64,000 nt of DNA, taken from positions 186,001 through 250,000 of the forward strand of contig NZ_NXIE01000005.1 of assembly GCF_004116625.1 (NCBI RefSeq), written 5' to 3'. A program made the translations under genes and the position numbers. Each line of letters starts with the position of its first letter. The stretch's first letter is position 1. A model generated the notes under the pieces. That model was not told the origin of the DNA. It made no database searches and saw only the letters and a list, made by a program, of their open reading frames with translations. Source of the stretch: Halarcobacter mediterraneus (GTDB taxonomy: Bacteria > Campylobacterota > Campylobacteria > Campylobacterales > Arcobacteraceae). This document shows positions 1 to 9,696 of this stretch, piece by piece.

Positions 1-1296
1 ACTATAGAAAAGCAAATAAAAAACTCAGTTTCAGAGGAAAAGTTATTTCATCTTCAAAAAGAAAATGCTTTATTTAAACAAATGGCAGCAATATCTCAAG
101 AAGAAGGTTTGGTTTCTTTTAATCCTAATGGTGAAATGATTTTTATAAATAAAAGAGCAAAAGAGCATCAAGTTGATACGAATATAATTCTTAATGCTAT
201 AAAAAATAATGAAGATAGAGTTATTTTAAATGATTGTGAAGCTTCATTACTTGTTGAAAACTTTGAAGGAAATACTATTGTTTCTTTAAAACAGACTTCA
301 ATTCATGATAATAAAGATGGAGGTTTGTTAGAACGTCATAATAAGAATATGACAAAATCTTTAAGTACTACACAAACTGCTTATTTAGAACTCTTAGAAG
401 AACTTAAAAGTATGATGAAAGAGTCTAAGGAAACAGCAGATGGTTCAACAGAGGGGCTAACTTTAACAAATGAAATTGTTGCTGATACTGAAAATTTACA
501 TACTGAAATAGAAATTGAACATGAGGTTGTAAACTCTTTAGTTGCCAAAAGTAAGGATATTGCAGATGTTATTAATATTATTCAAGAAATAGCATTTCAG
601 ACAAATATTCTTTCATTAAATGCTGCTGTTGAAGCTGCAACTGCTGGTGAAGCTGGAAAAGGTTTTGCTGTAGTTGCACAAGAAGTTAGAAATCTTGCAA
701 ATAGATCTGCTGAAGCTGCTTCTCAAATAAAAAATGTAGTTGATTTAATTCAACAAGAAACTCATAAAATAAAAAATAGTTCTGATGTTGTTTCAGAGGT
801 TGTTGCAGAAACTAAGAATAGAGTTGAGGTTTTAAGTGGTTTAATGAATGGCTTCCAAAGAAATGCAAATAGGTCAGTGTATGAAGTGGAAAGTGTTTCA
901 AATAAAATTTTTATAAATTTAGCTAAATTAGACCATGTAATTTATAAAAACAATCTTTATCAACTAATTTTTGGAGGAGAGCATAGTTTCCAAGCTGTAG
1001 ACCATCATAATTGTAGATTGGGTAAATGGTATGAAACAGGATTAGGAAAAGAAGAGTTTAGTTTTGTTCCTTCATATAAAGGCCTAGAAAGAAGTCACGA
1101 AATTGTACATGATGAAGCAAATGCATTAGCAAATGAATGTTCAGGGAATGAAGTTTCATGCTCAAAACAATTAATTGAAGAAAAAATAGAGTTAGTTGAA
1201 AATGCGAGTGAGGAAGTATTTGAATATTTAGATAGAATATTAAGTGAAAAAAATGATGCTGTTATGAAAGAAGCAGCAAAAAAACTCTTTAATTAA
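1..1296 (+). CDS. Methyl-accepting chemotaxis protein with C-terminal CZB domain (5' end cut by window)
   Basis: The reading frame is open to base 1, so the start lies outside the window. The first visible part resembles the end of a PAS-type sensor (residues following [11 protein letters not shown] at 82 is internal). The centre is a chemoreceptor signalling hairpin with the diagnostic tip [18 protein letters not shown] and [10 protein letters not shown]. The C-terminal ~110 residues look like a CZB chemoreceptor zinc-binding domain: a His in LDHVIYK, then CRLGKWY, then HEIVH. CZB domains bind zinc and in known cases link receptors to hypochlorous acid or redox sensing. No membrane segment is visible in the part present, so it may be cytoplasmic. 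It is followed 11 bp later by a response regulator. Family assignment is certain; the ligand is unknown. Confidence 0.93.
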   Translation, partial: TIEKQIKNSVSEEKLFHLQKENALFKQMAAISQEEGLVSFNPNGEMIFINKRAKEHQVDTNIILNAIKNNEDRVILNDCEASLLVENFEGNTIVSLKQTSIHDNKDGGLLERHNKNMTKSLSTTQTAYLELLEELKSMMKESKETADGSTEGLTLTNEIVADTENLHTEIEIEHEVVNSLVAKSKDIADVINIIQEIAFQTNILSLNAAVEAATAGEAGKGFAVVAQEVRNLANRSAEAASQIKNVVDLIQQETHKIKNSSDVVSEVVAETKNRVEVLSGLMNGFQRNANRSVYEVESVSNKIFINLAKLDHVIYKNNLYQLIFGGEHSFQAVDHHNCRLGKWYETGLGKEEFSFVPSYKGLERSHEIVHDEANALANECSGNEVSCSKQLIEEKIELVENASEEVFEYLDRILSEKNDAVMKEAAKKLFN

Positions 1297-1307
1297 AAGG
1301 AAGTTCC

Positions 1308-1685
1308 ATGGAAGAGAAAGTTTATAAAATAGCAATAGTTGATGATGAGCTGGAAATATTAAGTCTTTTAGATAGGTATTTAAGTAAAAAAGATAAATAT
1401 ACAGTATCTACTTTCTCCAACCCTAAAGTAGCTTTAGACTCTTGTATTAGAGATGATTATGATTTAATTCTTCTAGATATTATGATGCCTCAACTTAGTG
1501 GAGTAGAATTTCTTGAACAAATAAAAGAGAAAAAAGCTAAACAGAAAGTTTGTATGATGACAGCATATTCTACTTTAGATAAAGTTCTTAAATCACATAA
1601 AGAAGGAGCAGAAAATTATATTATGAAACCTTTTTCTTCTTTACAAGCTTTAGATGAGAAAATTGAATCTATATTAAATAAATAA
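1308..1685 (+). CDS. Single-domain response regulator (CheY-like receiver)
   Basis: This 125-residue protein is a stand-alone receiver domain. The acidic pair is D12-D13, the phosphoacceptor is D57 in LILLDIMMP, the switch Thr lies in MMTAYS and the conserved Lys in IMKPF. There is no output domain, so it acts through protein contacts or as a phosphate sink. A strong ribosome site (AAAAGGAAG) precedes the ATG. It sits between a CZB chemoreceptor and two kinase-type genes, and the 8-bp gap to the next gene suggests one transcript. The likely phosphodonor is the intact kinase at 3853-6378, which is inference. Confidence 0.9.
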   Translation: MEEKVYKIAIVDDELEILSLLDRYLSKKDKYTVSTFSNPKVALDSCIRDDYDLILLDIMMPQLSGVEFLEQIKEKKAKQKVCMMTAYSTLDKVLKSHKEGAENYIMKPFSSLQALDEKIESILNK

Positions 1686-1693
1686 AAAATTAG

Positions 1694-3856
1694 ATGCTTT
1701 CTAAAAATAGAACTTTAATAAAATATATACTTTTATTTATATTCTTAACTACATTTTCTATTGTAATAATTTTTTATAATAAAAATAGTAGTTTAGATGA
1801 AGAAAAAGATAATATATTTGTTAAAAGTACTAATATTCTTAATAAATATAAAAAAAGAACATTTGATGAGTCAGAACATTTCTTTTTAACTTATGTTAAA
1901 GAAAATAAAGTTCTTCAAAATATTTTATCTCAAGAGTTATCAGATAAAGAAAAGTTTGAAAGAATAAAACAAGTTTTTGATAAAGAGATAGAACATTTTA
2001 AAAGACATGATTATTCAGAAGTAAGCTTTTATACAAAAGATGGCAAAGCTATTTATAAAAGTTCTTATAAAGAAATGAAATTTACCCAATCTTCTAATTA
2101 TAAAGAGATAATAAAAGATATCTCTAAAGAGTTTAAAGGAAAAGTATATTTTCTAATTAGTGATACGAGTGCAACATTAAAGTATTTAAGAGCTGTATAT
2201 GATAATACTTTTAAAATAAAAGCAATTTTTGAATTATCTATTGACTTACCTAAACTAATTCATGAAACTTTTATTGAAGATGGATATCAAGTGGACTTTC
2301 TTTTTCCTAAAAATAGTTTGAAAAAAAGTATGAGTGAAGAAAGCTTAGCCTCTTTTAAAGAACATCCTTTTAATAATGAATATATGTATAAAAACTCTTT
2401 TTATTCTAATAGATTTATGCTTGATAATTTATCCTATGACTTAAAAAATGAAATCAAAAGTAGAATGTTAAAAGAGGAAAAATTTATTATTGATTATAAA
2501 ATAAAAGATAACTACTATATTAATAGTTTTTTTCCTATAAGTAATAGATTTATTCAACAAGACATTTATATGTTTTTATATATAAAAAGTCAAAAATATT
2601 ATGCAATTAATGAAAGATATAATGTATATATAATTTTAGCAATATTTCTTTCTTTATTACTAAGTACTATCTTATATTTTTTAAATACTATTTATCTTAA
2701 ATATAAGAATATAAAAGTTAAATTAAATAGTATTAATACAAGTATAGATAAATATGTAGTTGTTGCAGAAACAGACTTACGGGGTATTGTTACTTATGTC
2801 TCTGAATATTTTTGTAAAACAAGTGGATATAAAAAAGAAGAGATTATTGGACGACCTATGAATATGATTAGAAATCCAGATATATCTAAAAAGTTTTATG
2901 ACAATATGTGGAAAAAACTACATAATAATGAAGTATGGGAAGGGGAAATAAAAAATATTGATAAGAATGGAAACTCTTATTGGGTTAGAGGTAATATCTC
3001 TCCTATGTATAATGAAAATAATAAAAAAATAGGATATCGTTCAATTAGAGTTGATATTAGTGATGAAAAACAATTATTAAAAGTAAACTCTTTATTGAAA
3101 AGAGATTTATTTTTGAAACTGAATGAAATAAAAACAAGAGATAAAATAAACATGGAGCAATCCAAGGTTATATTAATGGGGCAAATTTTAGATGCATTTT
3201 CAAATGAATGGAAAAAACCTATTTCTAATTTATCATCAAAACTTTTACAACTTGAAGATAATGTAAAAAATAAAAATTATGATGATAAATTTTTAGAAGA
3301 TATTTCAAAAAATTTAAAAGATGAAGTAAGAAATCTTTCTATGCATTTAAATGAATTTAAAACACTTTTTTCTCATAATGATAGTTCCGATAGGTATAGT
3401 GTTTATAATGTGATAAAATCAACGATTGCTTCTATTAATAAAAAAGATGTTGAAATTAAACTTGATGGGGACTCTTCTTTAGAAACATATGGAGTATCTT
3501 ATGATTTAAGAAAAATTATCTTAGGAATAATTTATAACTCTTTAGATGAATTTAATAAAAAAGAAATAAAAGAAGGAAAGATTAATATAAATGTTAGCAG
3601 AAGTAATGAGTTTGTATTAATTAAATGTGAAGATAATGCCGGAGGTATTCCTGAAGAGTTTATAAATAAAGTATTTGATTTAGACTTTACTACTAAAAAT
3701 GAGATGAGTTCTAAAGGTTTACCTTTACATATTGCTAAACTAATTGTTAAGAAATCAGGTGGTGATATTTGGGTTAAAAATGTAAATAAAGGATGTTGTT
3801 TTTACATTAAACTTATAACACAAGATAGAAGACAAAATGAAAGAGTGAAACATTGA
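1694..3856 (+). CDS. Membrane PAS sensor protein with degenerate histidine kinase core (no phosphoacceptor His)
   Basis: This 720-residue protein has a membrane segment near residues 10-28, an extracytoplasmic Cache-like region, a second membrane segment near 313-335 and a PAS domain at about 350-455 (TSGYKKEEIIGRP). A kinase-like core follows. Where related Campylobacterota kinases have MGEMI...AHQWRQP, this one reads MGQILDAFSNEWKKP, so the His is Asn504 (codon AAT, one base from CAT). The ATP-lid region keeps DNAGGIP but the later glycine box is SSKGLPLHIAK rather than a typical G-x-G-L-G-L. It is therefore probably catalytically impaired or inactive and may act as a sensor partner for the kinase encoded next, with which it overlaps by 4 bp (TTGA). 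Pseudo-kinase status is inferred from motifs. Confidence 0.85.
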   Translation: MLSKNRTLIKYILLFIFLTTFSIVIIFYNKNSSLDEEKDNIFVKSTNILNKYKKRTFDESEHFFLTYVKENKVLQNILSQELSDKEKFERIKQVFDKEIEHFKRHDYSEVSFYTKDGKAIYKSSYKEMKFTQSSNYKEIIKDISKEFKGKVYFLISDTSATLKYLRAVYDNTFKIKAIFELSIDLPKLIHETFIEDGYQVDFLFPKNSLKKSMSEESLASFKEHPFNNEYMYKNSFYSNRFMLDNLSYDLKNEIKSRMLKEEKFIIDYKIKDNYYINSFFPISNRFIQQDIYMFLYIKSQKYYAINERYNVYIILAIFLSLLLSTILYFLNTIYLKYKNIKVKLNSINTSIDKYVVVAETDLRGIVTYVSEYFCKTSGYKKEEIIGRPMNMIRNPDISKKFYDNMWKKLHNNEVWEGEIKNIDKNGNSYWVRGNISPMYNENNKKIGYRSIRVDISDEKQLLKVNSLLKRDLFLKLNEIKTRDKINMEQSKVILMGQILDAFSNEWKKPISNLSSKLLQLEDNVKNKNYDDKFLEDISKNLKDEVRNLSMHLNEFKTLFSHNDSSDRYSVYNVIKSTIASINKKDVEIKLDGDSSLETYGVSYDLRKIILGIIYNSLDEFNKKEIKEGKININVSRSNEFVLIKCEDNAGGIPEEFINKVFDLDFTTKNEMSSKGLPLHIAKLIVKKSGGDIWVKNVNKGCCFYIKLITQDRRQNERVKH

Positions 3857-6378
3857 AAGTTCAGTTTTCTTTTAAGTTATTTTTAGCATTTATTCTATTT
3901 TCAATTTTACTATTTTGTGCAGGAATATTTCTTTCATATAAAACATTTCAAGTAAAAATAGAACAAAGTCGTATTAATAGTTTTATTAATAAAAGTAATT
4001 TTTTTGAGAAAGAATTAAAAAAAATTGTGCATATTAATAATAATATATTGATTTCCATTTCAAAAAGTAATTCTTTTAAAGATGAACATATAGATAGTTT
4101 ATTTAAAGAAATTAAAGTATTAATGTTAAGTAATGAAAATATTGTAGATTTAAAGATTATTAAAAAAGATGGAAAAAAAATCTTAAGTTTAGAACAAAAT
4201 AATAAAGAAATTAAAGAAAAACCTTTATCTTTGAGTCCCAGAATTTATTATTATTTAAACTCAGAACAAATTAAAAAAAATGAACTTTTTTTTACTGAAC
4301 CTTATTTAAAAAGTTTGAATAATGAAGTTGTCATGCCAATAAAACCTTTAATTGATTTTGTTTTAAAAACTGATTCTAAAATAATTTTTCTCTCTTTTAA
4401 TATTGATGACTTTATTAAATCAATTAATAAAATGAAATATTTAATAGACAAAGATTTAAATATAATTTATGATAGTACAGGAATAAATAGTTGGTCTTAT
4501 TATTATAATCCTGATTTAAATATAAGAAGTGTAGTGGAAGGGTTCAGTAATAAGATTTTTAAAAAAAGTTTTTCTTTTACAAATAAGTATTATTTTAAAC
4601 AAATTTTTATTAAAAATCTACACTATTTTACTCTTGTTGATGCAAATGAAAAAACTAGTCTAAAAAGTTTTTTCTTTGAAAATAAAGACTCATTTTATAG
4701 CATCTTCTTTCTAATGGCAATGATATCTTTTATTTTATCTATGTTATTTACAACTCCTTTATCTAGTATTAATAGAAAACTTGAAAGTGAAAAAGATTTA
4801 TTAACAGATTCTATAAAAAGAAATAATCTGATATTAAATGATAGCTTAGAACTTTTAAATCAACATGTAATGTTTATAAAATTTGATTCTAATTTTGTTA
4901 TTACAGATGTAAGTAATTATTTTAGTAGAGTTTCAGGCTTTCAAAAAGAAGAACTTATTGGTCAAAACTATACTAGTATTTTAAATAAATATAGTATTAA
5001 AATTTTCAATGCTGAAATATCATATATTTTAAAAAATACAGGAACATGGAGTGGTGAATTAATAAGTATTAAAAAAATGTCTAGTGATTACTGGGTTAAA
5101 TCAAATATTCAATCAGATGTAGATGAAAATGATAATATCATAGGATATACTGAGATTAGAAGTGATATTACTGATAACAAAAGAATAGAAAGATTATATA
5201 ATGACTTAAATTATCAAATTGAACAATTAAATGCAATTGTTCAAAATGCAAATAGTGGAATAGCTTTACTTGATTTAAATGGTAACTTCAGAAGATTTAA
5301 TGAAGCCTTTTATAAACTTCTTAATTATAATGAGAATGAAGTTGTTGAAAAAACGATTTTAGATTTAGTAGATAGTAGTAGCATAGAACTTTTAGAAAAA
5401 ATCATGAAAGAAGTAAAAGAGTTTGGTTCTATTTCTAATTTAGAGTTAGTATTTCAGTCTAAAAATTTTGAAGAAGTTCATTTAGATGTTTCATTGAAAG
5501 TATTACCTGATAAAAAAAATATAGTAATGGTTGTAAACTCTTTAGAAGATAAAAGAAAACTACAAGAATTAAATCAAAATCTTGAACAAAGAGTTGAAGA
5601 AGAAGTTAAGAAAAATATGGAAAAAGATAAACTTCACCAAGAAGAACAAATAAAAAATGCAAAATTAACTTCAATAGGGACTTTATCTGCTGGAATTACT
5701 CATGAAATCAATACTCCATTAACTTATTTAAAAGGTAATTTTGAAATGTTAATTATGGATATTGAAGATTTAGAAGATAATCCTATGAAAGAAGATATGC
5801 TTATTAATTGTGAAAAGATTACAGAAGCAATTAATAGAATTGCAGTAATTGTTGAATCAATGAGAGAAATGTCTCAAACTTCTACTGAAACAAAAGAAAA
5901 AGCAAATATTTTTGCTACTTTATTTACTTCTTTAACTATGGCATATAATGTTTCCAAACAAGTATCAAAAGTTTATTTAAATAATAAAGAGTTTACTCCC
6001 ACAAGTATTGATAAAAATGATTTTAAGATTTATGCAAAAGTTCAAAAACAAAGACTTGAACAAGTTTGGATTATCATAATCAACAATGCTTTAGATGAAT
6101 TAAAAAATAATAAAGAATATGAAGAAAGAAAGTTAGATATTACTGTTTTTGAAGAAAAAGATGAAGTAGTTGTAAAATTCTGTGATAATGCAGGTGGAAT
6201 TAAAGAAGATATTATTGACAATATATTTGAACCTTTTGTAAGTTCGAAAACTCATAGTGGAATGGGAGTTGGATTAAATATTGCAAAAAAAATTATTGAT
6301 GAGCAAGAAGGAAAAATCTTAGCATATAATAGTCTAAATGGAGCAATTTTTGAAATTAGATTGAAATCACAAGAATAA
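3853..6378 (+). CDS. Membrane sensor histidine kinase with Cache-like and two PAS domains
   Basis: This 841-residue kinase has a membrane segment at about 8-27, an extracytoplasmic sensor region, and a second membrane segment near 285-303. One PAS domain lies near 330-450 (VSGFQKEELIGQNY) and a second near 460-560, followed by a coiled linker (QNLEQRVEEEVKKN). The catalytic core is intact: H617 in GITHEINTP, INNALDEL as the N box, FCDNAGGI as G1, EPFVSSK, and GMGVGLNIAKK as G2. The TTG start overlaps the stop of the preceding pseudo-kinase, so translation is probably coupled and the two may form one receptor complex. The stimulus is unknown; the expected target is the receiver protein at 1308-1685 or one outside the window. 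Confidence 0.92.
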   Translation: MKVQFSFKLFLAFILFSILLFCAGIFLSYKTFQVKIEQSRINSFINKSNFFEKELKKIVHINNNILISISKSNSFKDEHIDSLFKEIKVLMLSNENIVDLKIIKKDGKKILSLEQNNKEIKEKPLSLSPRIYYYLNSEQIKKNELFFTEPYLKSLNNEVVMPIKPLIDFVLKTDSKIIFLSFNIDDFIKSINKMKYLIDKDLNIIYDSTGINSWSYYYNPDLNIRSVVEGFSNKIFKKSFSFTNKYYFKQIFIKNLHYFTLVDANEKTSLKSFFFENKDSFYSIFFLMAMISFILSMLFTTPLSSINRKLESEKDLLTDSIKRNNLILNDSLELLNQHVMFIKFDSNFVITDVSNYFSRVSGFQKEELIGQNYTSILNKYSIKIFNAEISYILKNTGTWSGELISIKKMSSDYWVKSNIQSDVDENDNIIGYTEIRSDITDNKRIERLYNDLNYQIEQLNAIVQNANSGIALLDLNGNFRRFNEAFYKLLNYNENEVVEKTILDLVDSSSIELLEKIMKEVKEFGSISNLELVFQSKNFEEVHLDVSLKVLPDKKNIVMVVNSLEDKRKLQELNQNLEQRVEEEVKKNMEKDKLHQEEQIKNAKLTSIGTLSAGITHEINTPLTYLKGNFEMLIMDIEDLEDNPMKEDMLINCEKITEAINRIAVIVESMREMSQTSTETKEKANIFATLFTSLTMAYNVSKQVSKVYLNNKEFTPTSIDKNDFKIYAKVQKQRLEQVWIIIINNALDELKNNKEYEERKLDITVFEEKDEVVVKFCDNAGGIKEDIIDNIFEPFVSSKTHSGMGVGLNIAKKIIDEQEGKILAYNSLNGAIFEIRLKSQE

Positions 6379-6415
6379 ATAGCTAAAATTTTGAAGTATT
6401 ATAAAAAGGATAAAT

Positions 6416-7228
6416 TTGAAAATTGGATTTATAGGGGATATTGTAGGAAGACCTGGTAGAAAAATTATAAAACAATATTTAGAAAATATTAAAAAAGAGT
6501 ATGAAATTGATGTAATAATTGCAAATGCTGAAAATGCTAGTCATGGTTTTGGTCTTACTATAAAAAACTGTCAAGAACTTTTAAATTGTGGAATTGATAT
6601 TATAACAGGAGGAAATCACTCTTTTGATAAAAAGAAAGATATGATTACTTTACTTGAAACTTCTAATGTCTTAAGACCTGACAATTATCCAAAAACTGTA
6701 CCTGGTTCTGGAATAAAAGTACTTAATATAAAAAATGAAAAACTTGCAGTGATAAATCTTATGGGACAATTTTCTATGCCTACAGTTGAAAACCCTTTTA
6801 ATTGGGCAATAAAATTAATTCAAGAATTAAAAGAACAAAATATCAAAAATATTTTTATAGATTTTCACGGTGAAGCAACAAGTGAAAAAAGAATTATTTT
6901 TATGATGTTAAAAGGATTGGTAAGTGGAATTTGTGGAACACACACTCATGTAAGTACTGATGATTTACAAGTTATAGAAGGGACAGCATATTTAACAGAT
7001 ATTGGACTTACAGGTTGTAGAGACAATGTAATTGGGATGGATAGTAAAATACCAATTGAAAAAGCAACTACTGGACTTGGAGGGCATTTTTCAATTCCAA
7101 ATTCTTGCAAATCAATACTTCAAATGATGGTTATTGATATGGAAGATGGAAAAGCAGTTGATTGTTATAAGCTAAAAAAATATTGTGATAAACCAGATAT
7201 TATAAAAACAGAGGCTATTTTTGACTAA
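6416..7228 (+). CDS. YmdB-family metallophosphoesterase (TIGR00282 type)
   Basis: The 270-residue protein matches the YmdB-type calcineurin-like phosphoesterases. Metal ligands are visible: D8 in GFIGDIVGRPGR, the Glu/Asn in IIANAENASHGFG, Asn/His in TGGNHSFDKK, His in FIDFHGEATSEK and the pair in GTHTHVSTDD. Bacillus YmdB hydrolyses 2',3'-cyclic nucleotides and affects biofilm and RNA turnover; the role here is not known. TTG is taken as start because it lies 7 bases after AAAAGGAT and gives the usual family N-terminus. It overlaps the next gene by 8 bp. Confidence 0.9.
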   Translation: MKIGFIGDIVGRPGRKIIKQYLENIKKEYEIDVIIANAENASHGFGLTIKNCQELLNCGIDIITGGNHSFDKKKDMITLLETSNVLRPDNYPKTVPGSGIKVLNIKNEKLAVINLMGQFSMPTVENPFNWAIKLIQELKEQNIKNIFIDFHGEATSEKRIIFMMLKGLVSGICGTHTHVSTDDLQVIEGTAYLTDIGLTGCRDNVIGMDSKIPIEKATTGLGGHFSIPNSCKSILQMMVIDMEDGKAVDCYKLKKYCDKPDIIKTEAIFD

Positions 7229-7892
7229 AGAAAAAGTAGAAATATCAGATAGTTTTGATTTATTAAAGTATTTAAAAGAGCAAAATTTACTAGTAAATCA
7301 TCCAGAGTTTTGGTGGCCAAGTCAAAACTCCTTTGAAATATTTTTAGGTGCAATCTTAACTCAAAATACAAAATGGGAAAATGTAGAAAAATCTTTATGG
7401 AATCTAAGAGAAAAAAATCTTTTATCTTTAGTAGCTATAAAAGAAGTAGACTTAGATAGCTTTATTTTAGCAATTACTCCAAGTGGTTTTAAAAATCAAA
7501 AGTCTGTAAGAATAAAAAAAATAGTTTCAAATATTTTAGAGCAATTTGAAAGCTTTGAATCTTTTTGTGAAAACGTTAGTAAAGATTGGCTTTTAGAGCA
7601 AAAAGGAATAGGGCTTGAAACAGCAGATGCAATACTTTGTTATGCTTGCAATCAAGAGTTTATGGTTGTAGATAAATATACACAAAAGTTAGTTGCTTCT
7701 TTTGGTTATGAGTTTGAAAGCTATGAGGATTTACAAGCTTGGTGTGAATATGGAATTAATGAAAATTTAGATAAAATATTTAAACTTTACAAATATGAAA
7801 TATCACTTAATAAACTATATTGCCGATTTCATGGTAAGATTGTTGAGTATATGAAAATAAAAAATAAACAATCTAATAAGGGAAAAAAATGA
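7221..7892 (+). CDS. magIII: 3-methyladenine DNA glycosylase, MagIII type (endonuclease III superfamily)
   Basis: This 223-residue base-excision enzyme closely resembles Helicobacter pylori MagIII as I remember it: HPEFWWP near the N-terminus, LGAILTQNTKWENV, the helix-hairpin-helix EQKGIGLETADAILCYAC, the catalytic-region Asp in MVVDKYT (D151) and the conserved Lys in RFHGKIVEY (K206). H. pylori MagIII uses D150 and a carbamylated K205. The Cys cluster that holds [4Fe-4S] in classical endonuclease III is absent, as in MagIII. It removes alkylated adenine such as 3-methyladenine. The TTG start overlaps the YmdB-like gene, and the stop overlaps the ATPase gene after it. Confidence 0.9.
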   Translation: MTKEKVEISDSFDLLKYLKEQNLLVNHPEFWWPSQNSFEIFLGAILTQNTKWENVEKSLWNLREKNLLSLVAIKEVDLDSFILAITPSGFKNQKSVRIKKIVSNILEQFESFESFCENVSKDWLLEQKGIGLETADAILCYACNQEFMVVDKYTQKLVASFGYEFESYEDLQAWCEYGINENLDKIFKLYKYEISLNKLYCRFHGKIVEYMKIKNKQSNKGKK

Positions 7893-8680
7893 TAATAATT
7901 CCACAAACAAAAGGTGGTGTTGGTAAATCTACTGTTGCAATGCAAGTTATTGCTCCTTATTTATTTAAAAAACATGGTAAAAGAGTTACATATATAGAAA
8001 TTGATGATGAAAATAATGATAGTAAATCTTTTACAAGAACTGAAATTGTTGAAAAAAGAATGCTTGGAACAAATAAGTTAACTGAGTTAGATGAACTTAT
8101 TTTAATGGATGACAAACATGAAATTATTGTTGATGTTGGTGGAAATAAAACTTCTTCATTAGTTTTAGAAGAGATTAAAAAAGTAGGTTCTTTTGGAAAT
8201 ATTAAATGGATTATTCCTTTAGGTGATGGTGAATTAGATGGCAAAAATGCCATTGCTACTATGAAAAAAATTAAAAAAATTGAAGATAATCTTGAAGAAA
8301 ATGTTTTATTTGCTTTAAATAGAGCTATTTCTATGGATCAAGAATATATTGAAGAACAATTTATTAATTTTTTTGGACATAAATACTTAGATAGTAACTC
8401 AGTATTATGTGATTTTGTAAAAGATCCAAAATATTTTGCAGTTAAAAATGACAAAGTTATTACTATGAGTAGATATTTAGGAAGTACTGTTTGGGAAATG
8501 GCTTATAACAATACTGATTTTGCAAAAAAAGCTATGCAAGCAAAAGAATTAGGTGATATTGAGAGTGCTAGAAAGTTTTTATTCTTTAGAAGAATTCAAA
8601 CAGAAGCAAAAGATTATGTATTGGGAACTTTAAATAAGATTTTCTTTGATTTAGATAAGTGGCTTCAGATTAAAAAATAA
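7889..8680 (+). CDS. Solitary ParA/MinD-like ATPase
   Basis: The 263-residue protein opens with a deviant Walker A motif, TKGGVGKSTVAMQ (residues 8-20), followed by YIEIDDEN and IIVDVGGN, as in ParA-type P-loop ATPases. Neither ParB nor a parS-like palindrome is nearby. The C-terminal part (from about residue 190) does not match a known extension that I recognise. It overlaps magIII by 4 bp (ATGA) and is followed 13 bp later by a gene for a small protein with a C-terminal membrane anchor. The pair could position something at the membrane, but nothing in the sequence names the cargo. Confidence 0.8.
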   Translation: MIIIPQTKGGVGKSTVAMQVIAPYLFKKHGKRVTYIEIDDENNDSKSFTRTEIVEKRMLGTNKLTELDELILMDDKHEIIVDVGGNKTSSLVLEEIKKVGSFGNIKWIIPLGDGELDGKNAIATMKKIKKIEDNLEENVLFALNRAISMDQEYIEEQFINFFGHKYLDSNSVLCDFVKDPKYFAVKNDKVITMSRYLGSTVWEMAYNNTDFAKKAMQAKELGDIESARKFLFFRRIQTEAKDYVLGTLNKIFFDLDKWLQIKK

Positions 8681-8693
8681 AGTGATTTAAAAT

Positions 8694-8942
8694 ATGAGTG
8701 ATATGACATTTAAACAAGCTAAAGAGATAGTTGAAAGACTTGAACTATCAGAACTAAGTCTTAGAAACTCATTTGATAGTATGGACCATGCAAGAAGGTC
8801 ATTAGATGACTCTGTAATGGAACAAAAAAAAGTTTTAAAAAAACTACCAGAAAAAGATAAAAAAATATCAATTTTATATTTAATTATTATGCTTAATATT
8901 GGTTTTATTGGTGGTTTATTTGTTGGAAAATATTTATTATAA
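8694..8942 (+). CDS. Small C-terminally membrane-anchored protein of unknown function
   Basis: This 82-residue protein is not recognised. Residues 1-58 are charged and probably helical or coiled (VERLELSELSLRNSFDSM, DHARRSLDDSVMEQKKVLKKL). Residues 59-80 form one hydrophobic segment with a GFIGGLFVGKYL ending, so it looks tail-anchored with the N-terminal part in the cytoplasm. It lies directly behind the ParA-like ATPase with a 13-bp gap and could recruit or stimulate that ATPase at the membrane, which is inference from position alone. Confidence 0.7.
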   Translation: MSDMTFKQAKEIVERLELSELSLRNSFDSMDHARRSLDDSVMEQKKVLKKLPEKDKKISILYLIIMLNIGFIGGLFVGKYLL

Positions 8943-8955
8943 TTTAGGATAGTTG

Positions 8956-9666
8956 ATGGATAAACAAGAAAAAATTGTATCAATGTTTAATGATATTGCT
9001 GGAAGATATGATATAGCAAATAGAATTTTAAGTATGGGAATTGATAAGTCTTGGAGAAACAAGGCTTGTAACAAAGCATTAAGTTTATATAACAAAGAAA
9101 GAATAGAAAAAATTGTTGATGTTGCTTGTGGTACAGGTGATATGATTGATTTTTGGAAAACAATTGCAAACAAAAATGGTATTGAACTAAAAAATATTGT
9201 TGGTGTAGACCCTAGTGTTGGAATGATGGATGTGGCAAAACAGAAATTTCCAGAAGTTGAGTTTATAGAAGCAGGGGCTGCTCAAATGCCACTTGATAGT
9301 AATAGTGCTGATATTATCTCTATTTCTTATGGAATTAGAAATGTAGTTCAAAGACAAGAGGCTTTTGATGAGTTTGCAAGAGTACTTAAAAAAGATGGAT
9401 TAGTAGTTATTTCAGAGTTTACAAAACAAGAAAAAACTAATATCTTAGACCACTTAACAGACTTTTATATGAATAAAGTTTTACCAACAATTGGTGGAAT
9501 TATTTCAAAAAATAAAGAAGCTTATAGATATTTACCTGACTCAATTGATGAGTTTTTAACAAGTGATAATTTATGTAAAGAGTTAAGACAAGCTGGACTT
9601 GAGCCAATCCATGTAAAATCTTTCTCTATGAAAATCTCTACTCTTATTATTGCAAGAAAAATTTAA
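8956..9666 (+). CDS. ubiE: Demethylmenaquinone methyltransferase UbiE
   Basis: This SAM-dependent C-methyltransferase converts demethylmenaquinone to menaquinone, the main respiratory quinone type in Campylobacterota. Signature parts are MFNDIAGRYDIANRILSMG near the start, the SAM motif VDVACGTGDM, VGVDPSVGMM, and ISYGIRNVVQRQEAFDEFARVLK in the centre. ATG at 8956 is preferred to the TTG immediately upstream because AGGAT lies a few bases before. The length of 236 is normal. Assignment is secure. Confidence 0.95.
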   Translation: MDKQEKIVSMFNDIAGRYDIANRILSMGIDKSWRNKACNKALSLYNKERIEKIVDVACGTGDMIDFWKTIANKNGIELKNIVGVDPSVGMMDVAKQKFPEVEFIEAGAAQMPLDSNSADIISISYGIRNVVQRQEAFDEFARVLKKDGLVVISEFTKQEKTNILDHLTDFYMNKVLPTIGGIISKNKEAYRYLPDSIDEFLTSDNLCKELRQAGLEPIHVKSFSMKISTLIIARKI

Positions 9667-9696
9667 CTTCTTGCAATAATATTGCAAAGGAAACAT

